Of a DNA stretch of 64,000 bases, positions 44,705 to 54,029 are shown in pieces. Made by a program: the position numbers and the translations under genes. The stretch covers positions 2,790,001 through 2,854,000 of the forward strand of contig NZ_JADPMR010000001.1 in assembly GCF_015686695.1 (NCBI RefSeq). The letters are read 5' to 3'. The DNA comes from Vibrio nitrifigilis (GTDB lineage Bacteria > Pseudomonadota > Gammaproteobacteria > Enterobacterales > Vibrionaceae). The notes below the pieces were generated by a model. The model was not told where the DNA came from. It saw only the letters and a list, made by a program, of their open reading frames with translations, and made no database searches. How positions within the stretch are numbered: position 1 is the first letter of the stretch; every line of letters starts with the position of its first letter.

Positions 44705-47700
44705 GTGATCTCGAGATTAACCCTTTTAGGGCGGTTAGTACTTTGGCTACTGGTTAGCTTAATCGTATTGCTTGCGGTAGCAGTCACTTCTCTGCGAGTG
44801 CTGCTGCCTAATATGAACCATTTTCAAGGTGAAATTGAGCAATGGGTTAGTCAACAGACCAACATCCAATTTGATATTCAAGATGTGCGGGGTTTCTGGC
44901 GAAACACGCACCCTTCCATTGCGCTGCAGGGAGTCACTGCTGATTTTCCTGATGGTAGCGATATCCATTTTTCCTCGGGTCAACTAGATATAGAATTTGA
45001 CTTGATGGAGTCTCTTTGGGAGCAAAAACCTGTCATTGCTGATCTGACTATTCATAAATTGAAACTGGATGTGAGTTCAGTGGATTGGGTGAATATGCAG
45101 AAATCAGATGAGGAAGAGACTGCTCCGCAAGATAAAACCAAGACTCAGCAGCGTATCCTTAATCGTATTGATAGTCTGTTTCTTCGACAGTTAGATAATT
45201 TTTCGTTACGTGATTCTACGGTGAAGTATCGAACAGTATCTGGTGAAACACGTCAATTAGATATCGATAAACTTCGTTGGAAGAATCAAGGAAAGCATCA
45301 CTTCGCTGAAGGTGTGGTAAGCATCGCTGAGGCCAACATTAATTCACTCTCTATTGCGGCTCAATTTGAGGATCACGGTTCATTACGTGATGTTTCAGGG
45401 CAGTTTTATGCTGATGCCAAACGAGTGGAAGTTCGCCCATGGCTTACGAAGTATGCCAAAGATAAAACGGGCATCAAAAACGGTGTGGTGAATTTCAATG
45501 CTTGGGTAACATTAAAACATAACCAACCGGTAGATGGTTACCTAGAGTTACAACCTTCGGAGCTGACTTGGCAAGATGATACTGCCAATCACGAGTTGTT
45601 TATTGAATCTGGGATTGTGAATTTATCCCCGACTCATGATGGTTGGAAAGTAAGTGGGCACTCACTAAAGATTAGGACAGATGATCAATTATGGCCTGAT
45701 TTAGATGTGGCGTTGGATTGGAAGCCTCATTCATGGCGGCTCAATTTGTCACAACTAGATATCGGCGCGGTTTTACCTTTGACCCGATTGTTTTCTGATT
45801 CAACTCAGGCTCAAGATCTCATTAAAAAACTGAAACCGAATGGCACTATTGAAGACTTAAGAGTTTCACGTGGTGATAGTTGGGAATCGCTTCGTTACTC
45901 AGCTCGTTTAGCCGATGGTGCTATAGCTCAATGGGATTTATTGCCTGAAGTTCACCACTTACAAGCCACCATTAGTGGTTCAATCAAGAAGGCGAATATC
46001 AAAGCATCATTAGCTGATGATGTTCTACCATACGGTGATGTGTTCCAAGCGCCATTACAGATTAATCACGGCAACGTTAATCTTACTTGGCAAAATCAAG
46101 CAGATGGTTGGTCTTTGTGGAGTAATAAGGTTGCGGTCGCCACGCCTGATATGAGTGCTGTCGGACAGTTTCGTCTTGATATGCCAAATCAGCAAAGTCC
46201 TTTGCTCTCTTTTTACGTAGAAACTGACTTGTACAAAGCTGGCGAAACTTGGCGTTACTTGCCTCGTTTGGCATTAGGTCAAGAGCTAACGGACTATCTA
46301 TCAACTGCCATTCAAGCAGGTAAAGTCAATACAGCGAAGCTTTTATGGTATGGAAGGTTAGGAGATTTTCCTTATCACAAGCATAACGGTATTTTCCAGG
46401 CTTGGGTTGGCCTTAAAGATGGTCGTTTTAGTTTTGATACGGCCTGGCCACCTTTGACTGATCTGCAGTTGAATATGCTGTTTGAAAATGACGCCATGTA
46501 TTTGGACTCACATTCAGCCAAAATGATGGATGTGACCGCTAAAAGGATTACCGGTCAGATCCCGGCTTTGGTAGAAAATGGTCATATAGAGCTAGAAGCC
46601 CAAACAACAGCGGAAGGGAATGCTGTTCGTGACTATATGACGGCGACGCCTTTGGTTGATTCTGTTGGTGCTGCTCTAACTGAAGTTAAGATTAATGGGC
46701 AGGTTAAATCTCACTTTCGTTTAGATATTCCATTTACGACCAAAAAACAGCCTCGAGCATGGGGTTGGGCCGACTTGACCAAAAGTACGGTTGATATTGA
46801 TGCTCCTCCCATTCATATGAAGGACGTGTCTGGACGTATCCATTTTGATAATGATGTGGTTAGCGCTGCAGGTATCACTGGGCAACTTTTAAATCAGCCT
46901 GTCTCTCTTGATTTTAAAGGTGAAAGTAATACCAAAGGTTATGGTGTGCAAATTGATACTGTCGGCGATTGGGATGTGAAACCCCTTGCTCCTTATGTTG
47001 GCAAGAAGTGGATCGAGCCTCTCAATGGGCATGCACCATGGCAAATGGGAGTGCATTTACAACTGAATGATGTTGGGTTTACGTATCAGGTGGATTTACG
47101 CGCTGGATTAACAGATGTGGTTAGCCAGTATCCTTATCCTTTGTCGAAAGCTGAGCGTATTCCAGAAGTGGCTCGTCTTGAAGCTTCGGGCAATCAAGAA
47201 AAGATAGCGGCGCGTGTTGAACTGCCGCAAGCAAAGTATCAAGCGAATATTGATATCACGAAACCAACCCCTGTTCTTGAAGCAACGAATTTAGTTCTGG
47301 GTAAAGGTAAATTCAAAATCAATCCTATTATGGGCCATCAAGCCACAATCAATACGGATAAATTTAATTTAGATAAGTGGATTGAGTTTTTAGCGAGTGA
47401 CGATCAAAAGCAGAGCTCAACCGCTACATCCGCCACGAGTGATATTAAAATTCCTGAACCGCAACAGGTCGATTTGCAGGTGAAGGAACTTACTTTAGGT
47501 AGCTTAGATTGGCATGACGTGGATTTTTCAGCAAAAGAGAAGAATGCTGGTTGGTCCATGTCTTTAAATAGTCAGGAGGCAAGTGGGAAAGCGACCTACT
47601 TAATGTCGAATGATCTCACCGTGTCTCTCGATCGTTTACATCTTTATGTTCCAGCTTTAGATGATCGCGATCCCAAAAAACCATTGATAGTGGATGAAGT

Positions 47701-48598
47701 AAAAAAGGCAGATCCCCTTATTACTAATTTTGATCGCGAGTTTCACGAATTGATGCCAAACTTAACTTTAGCGATCAATGACTTTTGGTTCCAAGGTTAT
47801 AAAGTCGGTCAGTTGAATATGGACTTTATCCGCCAAGGCGATTTATTGCATTGGAAAAGTATTGATATCAATAGCGGTACAAATGAAGTACATGCTGATA
47901 TTGATTGGAAATTAGGTAAAGATACCAGCCATACACGTCTGTCATTGGAAATGAAAGGTGAGAATAATAGTGATCTGATGGATAGATTTGGTATCAGTTC
48001 TGGGATTCAAAAAGCTCCCTTTGAATTGAAAACCAATACAGAGTGGGATGGTGCTCCTTGGTCTATGCGTATCAATACCTTACAAGGGGACGTTAGCACT
48101 AAGCTTGGCAAAGGGGTTATCTCTGATGTGAGTGGGGCTGCAAACTTATTAGGTATATTTAGCTTAGACTCTTTAATAAGACGAATGAAGTTGGATTTTA
48201 GCGACGTATTTGATGATGGGATGGCATTTAACTCGATTACCGGTAGCGGTCGAATTTCTCAAGGTGTCTTCCTGACTAACGATATTGAAATGGATGCTGT
48301 TGCGGGAGATTTATCTCTAAAAGGGATGGCTGATCTCAATAATCGTACTGTCGATGCTCAAGTCCATTTTGTTCCAGATATGACATCCGGTATCCCGGTA
48401 TTAAGTGCTTTTGCTGTCGCACCGCAAACCGCACTTTATGTCTTGGCTATCACAACGGTCATTTCTCCTGTGGTAGAAGTGTTTACTGAAGTGAACTACG
48501 AGATCAAAGGTCCTATGGACTCACCAACGGTGAAAGAAATTTCACGTAGTAAAGGAGAGTACACCTTGCCCAAGGAGCTAAAAAAAGTCATTGAATGA
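44705..48598 (+). CDS. yhdP: AsmA-like envelope protein YhdP
   Basis: A 1297-residue bridge-like lipid transfer protein of the AsmA/TamB group, spanning inner to outer membrane. An N-terminal membrane segment (about 8-30) is followed by a DUF3971 region and a C-terminal AsmA-like end (LKGMADLNNRTVDAQVHFVPDM). E. coli YhdP (1266 residues) takes part in phospholipid transport to the outer membrane. GTG start at 44705, right after rng; the order is the same in E. coli. Confidence 0.93.
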   Translation: MISRLTLLGRLVLWLLVSLIVLLAVAVTSLRVLLPNMNHFQGEIEQWVSQQTNIQFDIQDVRGFWRNTHPSIALQGVTADFPDGSDIHFSSGQLDIEFDLMESLWEQKPVIADLTIHKLKLDVSSVDWVNMQKSDEEETAPQDKTKTQQRILNRIDSLFLRQLDNFSLRDSTVKYRTVSGETRQLDIDKLRWKNQGKHHFAEGVVSIAEANINSLSIAAQFEDHGSLRDVSGQFYADAKRVEVRPWLTKYAKDKTGIKNGVVNFNAWVTLKHNQPVDGYLELQPSELTWQDDTANHELFIESGIVNLSPTHDGWKVSGHSLKIRTDDQLWPDLDVALDWKPHSWRLNLSQLDIGAVLPLTRLFSDSTQAQDLIKKLKPNGTIEDLRVSRGDSWESLRYSARLADGAIAQWDLLPEVHHLQATISGSIKKANIKASLADDVLPYGDVFQAPLQINHGNVNLTWQNQADGWSLWSNKVAVATPDMSAVGQFRLDMPNQQSPLLSFYVETDLYKAGETWRYLPRLALGQELTDYLSTAIQAGKVNTAKLLWYGRLGDFPYHKHNGIFQAWVGLKDGRFSFDTAWPPLTDLQLNMLFENDAMYLDSHSAKMMDVTAKRITGQIPALVENGHIELEAQTTAEGNAVRDYMTATPLVDSVGAALTEVKINGQVKSHFRLDIPFTTKKQPRAWGWADLTKSTVDIDAPPIHMKDVSGRIHFDNDVVSAAGITGQLLNQPVSLDFKGESNTKGYGVQIDTVGDWDVKPLAPYVGKKWIEPLNGHAPWQMGVHLQLNDVGFTYQVDLRAGLTDVVSQYPYPLSKAERIPEVARLEASGNQEKIAARVELPQAKYQANIDITKPTPVLEATNLVLGKGKFKINPIMGHQATINTDKFNLDKWIEFLASDDQKQSSTATSATSDIKIPEPQQVDLQVKELTLGSLDWHDVDFSAKEKNAGWSMSLNSQEASGKATYLMSNDLTVSLDRLHLYVPALDDRDPKKPLIVDEVKKADPLITNFDREFHELMPNLTLAINDFWFQGYKVGQLNMDFIRQGDLLHWKSIDINSGTNEVHADIDWKLGKDTSHTRLSLEMKGENNSDLMDRFGISSGIQKAPFELKTNTEWDGAPWSMRINTLQGDVSTKLGKGVISDVSGAANLLGIFSLDSLIRRMKLDFSDVFDDGMAFNSITGSGRISQGVFLTNDIEMDAVAGDLSLKGMADLNNRTVDAQVHFVPDMTSGIPVLSAFAVAPQTALYVLAITTVISPVVEVFTEVNYEIKGPMDSPTVKEISRSKGEYTLPKELKKVIE

Positions 48599-48610
48599 CA
48601 AGGAGGGAAT

Positions 48611-49438
48611 ATGGAAAGAGTCGGTGTTATCCAAATGACATCGGGCCCTAATGTCGCAGACAATGTCACCTTTATTGAAAAACAAATTGCTCGATTAGTA
48701 AAACATGGGGCACAGTGGATAGTGACCCCTGAGAATGCCTTATTATTTAGTCAACGCACGGATTATCATGCTTATGCTGAACCTCTCGGTCGTGGCCCTA
48801 TTCAGCTTCGTTTAGCTGAAATTGCCCGCCATTATGGGGTATGGTTGTTAATAGGGAGTATGCCTATAAAACGTGATGATAGCGTGACTTCCACTTCTAT
48901 TTTGTTGGATTCTCAAGGTCAATGTCAGGCGTATTATGATAAGCTGCATATGTTTGATGTCGATGTTGCAGATAGCCAGCATCGATACCGAGAATCAGAG
49001 ACGTTTCAAGCAGGAAGCCAAATATCATTAACACAGACGCCATTCGGTGCATTAGGTTTATCCATTTGTTACGATATTCGTTTTCCTCATCTTTACTCCG
49101 AATTAAGACAGCGGGGCGCTGAGATTTTTATTGTTCCGGCTGCGTTTACGGCGGTGACGGGTCAGGCTCATTGGGAGGTTCTACTCAGAGCAAGAGCCAT
49201 AGAAAATCAATGCTGGGTTGTTGCCGCTGCTCAAGGAGGAAAACATCCTTGTGGAAGAGAAACCTGGGGGCATTCCATGGTCGTTAACCCTTGGGGCGAA
49301 ATTGTTGCTTCATTAGAGCAGCAAGCAGGTAGTTTGATCGTCGATATAGACAGAAGTGCATCGGCTGAGGTTCGTCAGGCGATGCCTATTATCGAGCACG
49401 CTCGATTTTCCAATCAATTTCAATCAACAAAGAGCTAG
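48611..49438 (+). CDS. Nitrilase-superfamily C-N hydrolase (Nit/YbeM-like)
   Basis: A 275-residue carbon-nitrogen hydrolase. The Glu-Lys-Cys triad is seen in TPENALLF (about Glu41), YDKLHMFD (about Lys114) and SICYDIRFP (about Cys156). Sequence style matches the Nit1/Nit2 group, which includes deaminated-glutathione amidases. AAGGAGGG precedes the ATG, and tldD follows two bases after the stop, so both are probably in one transcript with yhdP. Confidence 0.88.
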   Translation: MERVGVIQMTSGPNVADNVTFIEKQIARLVKHGAQWIVTPENALLFSQRTDYHAYAEPLGRGPIQLRLAEIARHYGVWLLIGSMPIKRDDSVTSTSILLDSQGQCQAYYDKLHMFDVDVADSQHRYRESETFQAGSQISLTQTPFGALGLSICYDIRFPHLYSELRQRGAEIFIVPAAFTAVTGQAHWEVLLRARAIENQCWVVAAAQGGKHPCGRETWGHSMVVNPWGEIVASLEQQAGSLIVDIDRSASAEVRQAMPIIEHARFSNQFQSTKS

Positions 49439-49440
49439 AT

Positions 49441-50889
49441 ATGAGTATTAACCGCATTGAAGAAGCACTACTTACACCCGCAGGGCTGACAGAGCAAGAT
49501 ATTGCGGATACCTTGTCGAGCATTGCTACTCGTCAAATTGATTACGCTGACATCTATTTTCAGTCCAGTTGGCATGAGTCTTTAGTATTAGAAGATAGCA
49601 TTATTAAAGACGGTTCTTTTAATATTGATCGCGGTGTGGGTGTGCGTGCCATCACCGGAGAAAAAACGGGTTTTGCCTACTCAGATCAAATTGAGTTAGC
49701 GGGATTAAAGCAGAGCGCAAATGCAGCACGAGGTATTGCTCAAAGTGGTCAAAGCGGACAGGTTCAGGCATTCAAACGTTTGAATGATAGCCAAGCTTAC
49801 TACGCTGATGTGAATCCTCTCGATTGTTGGGAAAAACAACAAAAAACAGAGTTATTGAAGCAGCTTGATGCATACATCCGTACTAAAGAACCTCTTGTCC
49901 AAGAAGTGTCTGTGAGTTTAAGTGGTGTTCATGAGCAGATGCTTGTTGCGGCGACTGATGGCACTTATGCAGGAGATATTCGTCCACTGGTTCGTTTATC
50001 TATTAGTGTTATCGCACAAAAAGGCGATCGCCGTGAGCGTGGTAGTTCAGGTGGTGGTGGTCGTTTTGATTACGATTACTTTTTAAATGAGATTGAAGGA
50101 CAAAAAATTGCCTTCTCTTATGCAGATGAAGCAATTCGTCAAGCGCTTGTGAATTTGGAAGCCGTTGCAGCGCCAGCGGGAACAATGCCGGTAGTACTTG
50201 GCTCTGGTTGGCCTGGTGTTTTACTTCATGAAGCTGTGGGGCATGGTTTAGAAGGGGACTTTAACCGGAAAGGTTCATCGGTGTTTTCTGGCAAGATCGG
50301 TCAGAAAGTCACATCAGATCTTTGTACTATTGTTGATGACGGTACATTGAAAGATTTGCGTGGTTCATTAAATGTTGATGATGAAGGTGTTGCTGGTCAA
50401 TACAATGTATTGATTGAAAAAGGCGAACTGAAAGGTTACATGCAAGATAAGTTAAATGCGCGTCTTATGGGTGTGAACCCTACGGGCAATGGTCGCCGAG
50501 AATCTTATGCACATCTTCCAATGCCGCGTATGACCAACACATATATGTTACCAGGTGAGCATACTCCGGAAGAGATCATTTCTACCGTTAAGAAGGGGGT
50601 TTACGCACCGAACTTTGGCGGCGGTCAGGTGGATATTACTTCTGGTAAATTCGTCTTCTCTGCATCTGAAGCCTATCTTATTGAAAACGGTAAGATTACT
50701 ACTCCCATTAAAGGTGCCACTCTTATCGGTTCTGGCATTGAAGCAATGCAACAAGTGTCTATGGTGGGTAATGACCTTGGTATCGACCGTGGTGTTGGTG
50801 TTTGTGGTAAAGCAGGACAAAGCGTACCTGTAGGTGTTGGTCAGCCAACGTTGAAACTTGATGCTTTGACGGTTGGTGGTACTGAATAA
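49441..50889 (+). CDS. tldD: Metalloprotease TldD
   Basis: A 482-residue zinc metalloprotease subunit, partner of TldE/PmbA, known for microcin B17 maturation and CcdA turnover. The catalytic HEAVGHGLEGD (about residue 262) is present, together with GSGIEAMQQVSMVGNDLG near the end. It ends the rng-yhdP-nitrilase-tldD run, followed by a terminator. Confidence 0.95.
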   Translation: MSINRIEEALLTPAGLTEQDIADTLSSIATRQIDYADIYFQSSWHESLVLEDSIIKDGSFNIDRGVGVRAITGEKTGFAYSDQIELAGLKQSANAARGIAQSGQSGQVQAFKRLNDSQAYYADVNPLDCWEKQQKTELLKQLDAYIRTKEPLVQEVSVSLSGVHEQMLVAATDGTYAGDIRPLVRLSISVIAQKGDRRERGSSGGGGRFDYDYFLNEIEGQKIAFSYADEAIRQALVNLEAVAAPAGTMPVVLGSGWPGVLLHEAVGHGLEGDFNRKGSSVFSGKIGQKVTSDLCTIVDDGTLKDLRGSLNVDDEGVAGQYNVLIEKGELKGYMQDKLNARLMGVNPTGNGRRESYAHLPMPRMTNTYMLPGEHTPEEIISTVKKGVYAPNFGGGQVDITSGKFVFSASEAYLIENGKITTPIKGATLIGSGIEAMQQVSMVGNDLGIDRGVGVCGKAGQSVPVGVGQPTLKLDALTVGGTE

Positions 50890-50907
50890 TCTAACGTGTC
50901 GTATTAT

Positions 50908-50936
50908 AAGCTGCGTTATCAACGCAGCTTTTTTAT
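50908..50936 (+). terminator. tldD terminator
   Basis: AAGCTGCGTT, an ATC loop and AACGCAGCTT form a perfect 10-bp stem followed by TTTTTATT. Confidence 0.92.
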
Positions 50937-51048
50937 TTATAGAAATGAAAGATCGGCTAATGATCGTTTTGTAGTGGTAATTCAACGCGATCCATGCCAT
51001 ATTTCGACCCACAAAAATTGATCCTATTTTTACTGTCTGGAGCACACT

Positions 51049-51465
51049 ATGTCTCATGAAGATGATTATCTATCTGTGGAAGAATTGATCGAGATTCAAA
51101 AGGAAGAGACTCGCGATATTATAGAGGCCTTACTTGAAGATGGCAGTGATCCAGAAGCGCTCTATGAAATTGAACACCACTTGTTTGCTGAACAGTTTGA
51201 AACGCTAGAAAAAGCAGCTATTGATGCTTTTAAAATGGGTTTTGAAGTATTAGAAGCAGAAGAAACTGAAGATGAAGATGGCAATAAATTGCTATGTTTT
51301 GACGCGACAATGCAATCAGTATTAAACCCTGAAGCCATTGATGAACAAGTGGAAAAGCTAGTTAACCTCGCTGAAAAGTATGACATCATCTATGACGGAT
51401 GGGGTACCTTCTATGAAGGTGAAGATGCGCTTTATGACGAAGAAGATGACGACGACGAAGAATAG
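51049..51465 (+). CDS. rraB: Regulator of ribonuclease activity B
   Basis: A 138-residue acidic protein that in E. coli binds RNase E and alters degradosome activity. The sequence SVEELIEIQKEETRDIIEALLEDGSDP and the closing FDATMQSVLNP..YDGWGTFYE follow RraB. It ends in a long Asp/Glu tail. It is monocistronic with a terminator; it is the third RNA-decay gene here, after csrD and rng. Confidence 0.9.
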   Translation: MSHEDDYLSVEELIEIQKEETRDIIEALLEDGSDPEALYEIEHHLFAEQFETLEKAAIDAFKMGFEVLEAEETEDEDGNKLLCFDATMQSVLNPEAIDEQVEKLVNLAEKYDIIYDGWGTFYEGEDALYDEEDDDDEE

Positions 51466-51490
51466 ACTCCGTCTCACTCTTTTCTAAAAG

Positions 51491-51517
51491 TACCAGCCTT
51501 TGTGCTGGTATTTTTAT
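51491..51517 (+). terminator. rraB terminator
   Basis: TACCAGC and GCTGGTA form a 7-bp stem with a 6-base loop, followed by TTTTTAT, about 25 bases after the stop. Confidence 0.88.
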
Positions 51518-51570
51518 ATCTGCTTGGGTATAAAGAAACAAATTCATTACAATAAAATTACTATTTGTTT

Positions 51571-52359
51571 ATGCAGCTTTCGTTAGCCGGTCTGTGGCAA
51601 CTTTCTCCTCTTACTGATCTCTCTATTCCTCAAGACGATATTACCTTCCCTGCGCCGCTGAGTAAGGTACTACCGGATTCCATCACAGAACAAGAGATTG
51701 CGGCTCAAGAGTGGCATCTTATGCATGATGTAGAAATGGATGAAGAGATGATGCGTGCTCAAGCCATTGATTTGGTGCTTGAGGGAATTGATTTCCATGC
51801 AGAGGTGCGAGTCAATGGTATTGCTGTTTTTGACTGTGATGGTACACAGGCGATCTACCGTAAAGATGTGAAACCGTATCTGGATAAAGGGGGAAATCGG
51901 ATTGAAATTCTCTTTTTAGAGGAAGAAGAACCCCTTCTTTTTGAGGAAGATATTACGGATTTCGCTCGTTCAGAGCCTATTAAGCATTATGATACTCGTA
52001 TCGGAATATGGCGCGCTCCCTATCTGCAATTTATCAATAATACTCGTCTTGATAATGTCACAACGGAGCAAGTTTGGCACTACAGTGGCGGCTGTGAATT
52101 ACTTGTTCATGTTTACTTTACGAATTTACATCCTGAGCTAGTTTCCGCCTCCGTGAAATTTGATGGTATGACTTATCAAGTCCCTTTGGATGTTCGTTCT
52201 CATGAGGCTAGTGTACTTTTTCAAGTAGAAGCTCCAAAAGCATTTAATCCTCAGGATCCTCAACAAGAGGATATGTATCAAGTGGAAGTCGATCTTGATG
52301 GGCAGTCGGACTCTCAGTGGATTGGTTTGCACCATTCCTTATCGCAAGCGCTCTTCTGA
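51571..52359 (+). CDS. GH2 N-terminal-like protein without catalytic domain
   Basis: A 262-residue protein resembling the N-terminal half of beta-mannosidase-type glycoside hydrolase family 2: LAGLWQLS at the start, VLEGIDFHAEVRVNGIAVF and RIGIWRAPYLQF are the sugar-binding jelly-roll marks, followed by an immunoglobulin-like part. No TIM barrel or catalytic glutamates follow: the stop is genuine and a convergent gene begins three bases later. No signal peptide. It could be a solitary binding protein; the function is unknown. The ATG at 51571 is preferred to a TTG at 51565. Confidence 0.65.
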   Translation: MQLSLAGLWQLSPLTDLSIPQDDITFPAPLSKVLPDSITEQEIAAQEWHLMHDVEMDEEMMRAQAIDLVLEGIDFHAEVRVNGIAVFDCDGTQAIYRKDVKPYLDKGGNRIEILFLEEEEPLLFEEDITDFARSEPIKHYDTRIGIWRAPYLQFINNTRLDNVTTEQVWHYSGGCELLVHVYFTNLHPELVSASVKFDGMTYQVPLDVRSHEASVLFQVEAPKAFNPQDPQQEDMYQVEVDLDGQSDSQWIGLHHSLSQALF

Positions 52360-52362
52360 GCT

Positions 52363-52749
52363 TCACATACCATGTATTGGGCAACGCCATTGAGTTTGGC
52401 GTTGCCATAGTTTCTCGTGTAGATAAAAAATAACGGTATTAATGCTCGGTTCTATCGTTGCCATTATTCCCCCCACTAACCAACTTCCTGATAGTAAGTA
52501 AGAGACAGAAAAAGCGATGCTGAAGTGGACAACGGCAAAACTGATTGTTTTTATAGACGTTTGGTTGTGCCATTTCTTAAGCGATGGGAATTTTTGCCAA
52601 GCCTGGTCATGCAGATAAAATGCACCGGTATTAATTAAAGGCTCTAGCATTGCAATTAAGCTGCCTAGGATAATATCGCCAGTAAGAATATAGGCAACGG
52701 TAAACGCAACCGTAAAGTGGATAGTGGCGAAACTCAATGTCTTTTTCAT
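52363..52749 (-). CDS. Tandem DUF2061 membrane protein
   Basis: A 128-residue protein made of two copies of a DUF2061 unit: KTLSFATIHFTVAFTVAYILTGD at about 3-25 and KTISFAVVHFSIAFSVSYLLSGS at about 67-89, each followed by a second helix ending FYLHDQAWQ or FYLHEKLWQ. Four membrane helices are predicted. GAGGT lies before the ATG. It faces the GH2-like gene tail to tail. The function is unknown. Confidence 0.8.
   Translation of the reverse strand: MKKTLSFATIHFTVAFTVAYILTGDIILGSLIAMLEPLINTGAFYLHDQAWQKFPSLKKWHNQTSIKTISFAVVHFSIAFSVSYLLSGSWLVGGIMATIEPSINTVIFYLHEKLWQRQTQWRCPIHGM
52380..52406. terminator. Hairpin within the DUF2061 gene 3' end (shared by convergent genes)
   Basis: GGCAACGCCA and TGGCGTTGCC form a perfect 10-bp stem with a 7-base loop. 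It lies 20 bases past the GH2-like stop codon and inside the last codons of the DUF2061 gene. No T-run follows. It may slow polymerases arriving from both sides. Confidence 0.45.
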
Positions 52750-52787
52750 GGTGATACCTCAAGCTCAATCTACCTTAGGTATATTAT

Positions 52788-52802
52788 TAAGAATGATTAT
52801 CA
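52788..52802 (-). promoter_or_regulatory. Possible Fur box upstream of the DUF2061 gene
   Basis: On the minus strand TGATAATCATTCTTA matches the 7-1-7 Fur consensus TGATAAT-N-ATTATCA at about 12 of 15 positions. It is about 40 bases before the ATG. By eye only. Confidence 0.35.
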
Positions 52803-52855
52803 CTAACGCGAGCTGTTCCTAACGATTAGTGAAATAGGTATCACCGATGAATTGC

Positions 52856-52884
52856 GATAATGAAGCTATGAATCCTCATCTTGA
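52856..52884. repeat. Truncated remnant of the inverted-repeat element
   Basis: AATGAAGCTATGAATCCTCA followed by TCTTGAG is nearly the same as the right inner end of the element at 54252-54280 (GATGAAGCTTTGAATCCTGC and following). The outer part of the terminal repeat is lost. It lies just past the stop codon of the TAXI gene. Confidence 0.6.
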
Positions 52885-52893
52885 GAGTTGCAA

Positions 52894-53862
52894 TTATTTG
52901 ATAAGGCCTATTTCTTTATAATATTTTAGCGCTCCGGGATGCAGTGGAACTGATAAGCCATTTTTTACCATGTCTTCTTTTTTCAAATTAGCAAAAGCAG
53001 GGTGTAGGTGTTTAAACGTGTCAAAATTTTCAAATACCGCTTTAGCGATGTTATAAGCAACGTCATCGGGGAGATCACTGCTTGCGACTAGTGTCGCTGC
53101 TACACCAAAACTTTTTATGTCTTGATCGGTGCCACGGTACATTCCTGCTGGTACATCAGTGTATGTGTAGTAGGGATGTGAACTTACTATTGCGTCTATT
53201 TGTGAACCCGTTGCTGGGATCAGTTTAGCATCGCACGATGTAGTGGCTTCTTTAATGGAGCCATTAGGATGACCAACCATATAGATAAACGCATCTATCT
53301 TATTGTCACACAGAGCTTGGGAGCGCTCAGAACCTTTAAGTTCAGACACATATTTGAAACTGTGCTTAGTCCAGCCAAATTCTTTCATTACGACTTGCAT
53401 TGTTGCTTGATCGCCAGAACCGACATTACCAATATCAATACGTTTACCAGCAAGATCTTTGATATTTTTAATATGCGAATCAGCCCGAGCGATAATATTG
53501 AAAGGTTCTGTATGAAGTGAAAAGATCGCGCGCAGTTTTTTGTACGGACCTTGCTGTTTAAATTCACTGCTTCCATGGTAGGCATGGTATTGCCAATCGG
53601 ATTGAACAATACCTAAATCTAAATCCCCAGAACGAATGCTATTCACGTTGTAAACTGAACCGTTAGTCGACTCAACAGAGCAGCGAATTTGGTGTGTTTT
53701 ACGCTCTTGATTCACCAGTTTACAAATAGCTCCGCCAGCTGGGTAATAGACGCCAGTGACAGATCCTGTACCGATGGTAATAAACTCTCGTGCGCTAGCG
53801 GGAGTAATAGTCGTAATGGCTGAGGCTAGTACAGCAAGATGAAGTAACTTACGAAATGCCAT
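52894..53862 (-). CDS. TAXI-family TRAP solute-binding protein
   Basis: A 322-residue periplasmic binding protein: a signal peptide (about 1-24, ending TPASA-RE), then FITIGTGSVTGVYYPAGGAICKLVN and SGDLDLGIVQSDWQYHAYHG, the marks of TAXI proteins that feed TRAP transporters (glutamate or other dicarboxylate-like ligands). AAGGAAAGGA precedes the ATG. No DctM/DctQ membrane partners are nearby, so the permease must be elsewhere or absent. Flanked on both sides by pieces of an inverted-repeat element. Confidence 0.88.
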   Translation of the reverse strand: MAFRKLLHLAVLASAITTITPASAREFITIGTGSVTGVYYPAGGAICKLVNQERKTHQIRCSVESTNGSVYNVNSIRSGDLDLGIVQSDWQYHAYHGSSEFKQQGPYKKLRAIFSLHTEPFNIIARADSHIKNIKDLAGKRIDIGNVGSGDQATMQVVMKEFGWTKHSFKYVSELKGSERSQALCDNKIDAFIYMVGHPNGSIKEATTSCDAKLIPATGSQIDAIVSSHPYYTYTDVPAGMYRGTDQDIKSFGVAATLVASSDLPDDVAYNIAKAVFENFDTFKHLHPAFANLKKEDMVKNGLSVPLHPGALKYYKEIGLIK

Positions 53863-54029
53863 GAATTCCTTTCCTTCATTAATGTTCTGTAAAGAACGAG
53901 AGCGCTATCTATTAGCAAAGAACAATGCTAATGGAATTTACGTACCGTCCCTGAATACGCTTTAAAAAGTGGCGGAATAATAACAAAAAAACAGTGAAAA
54001 AATGATCAAAATATCGATCGTTAAATAGT

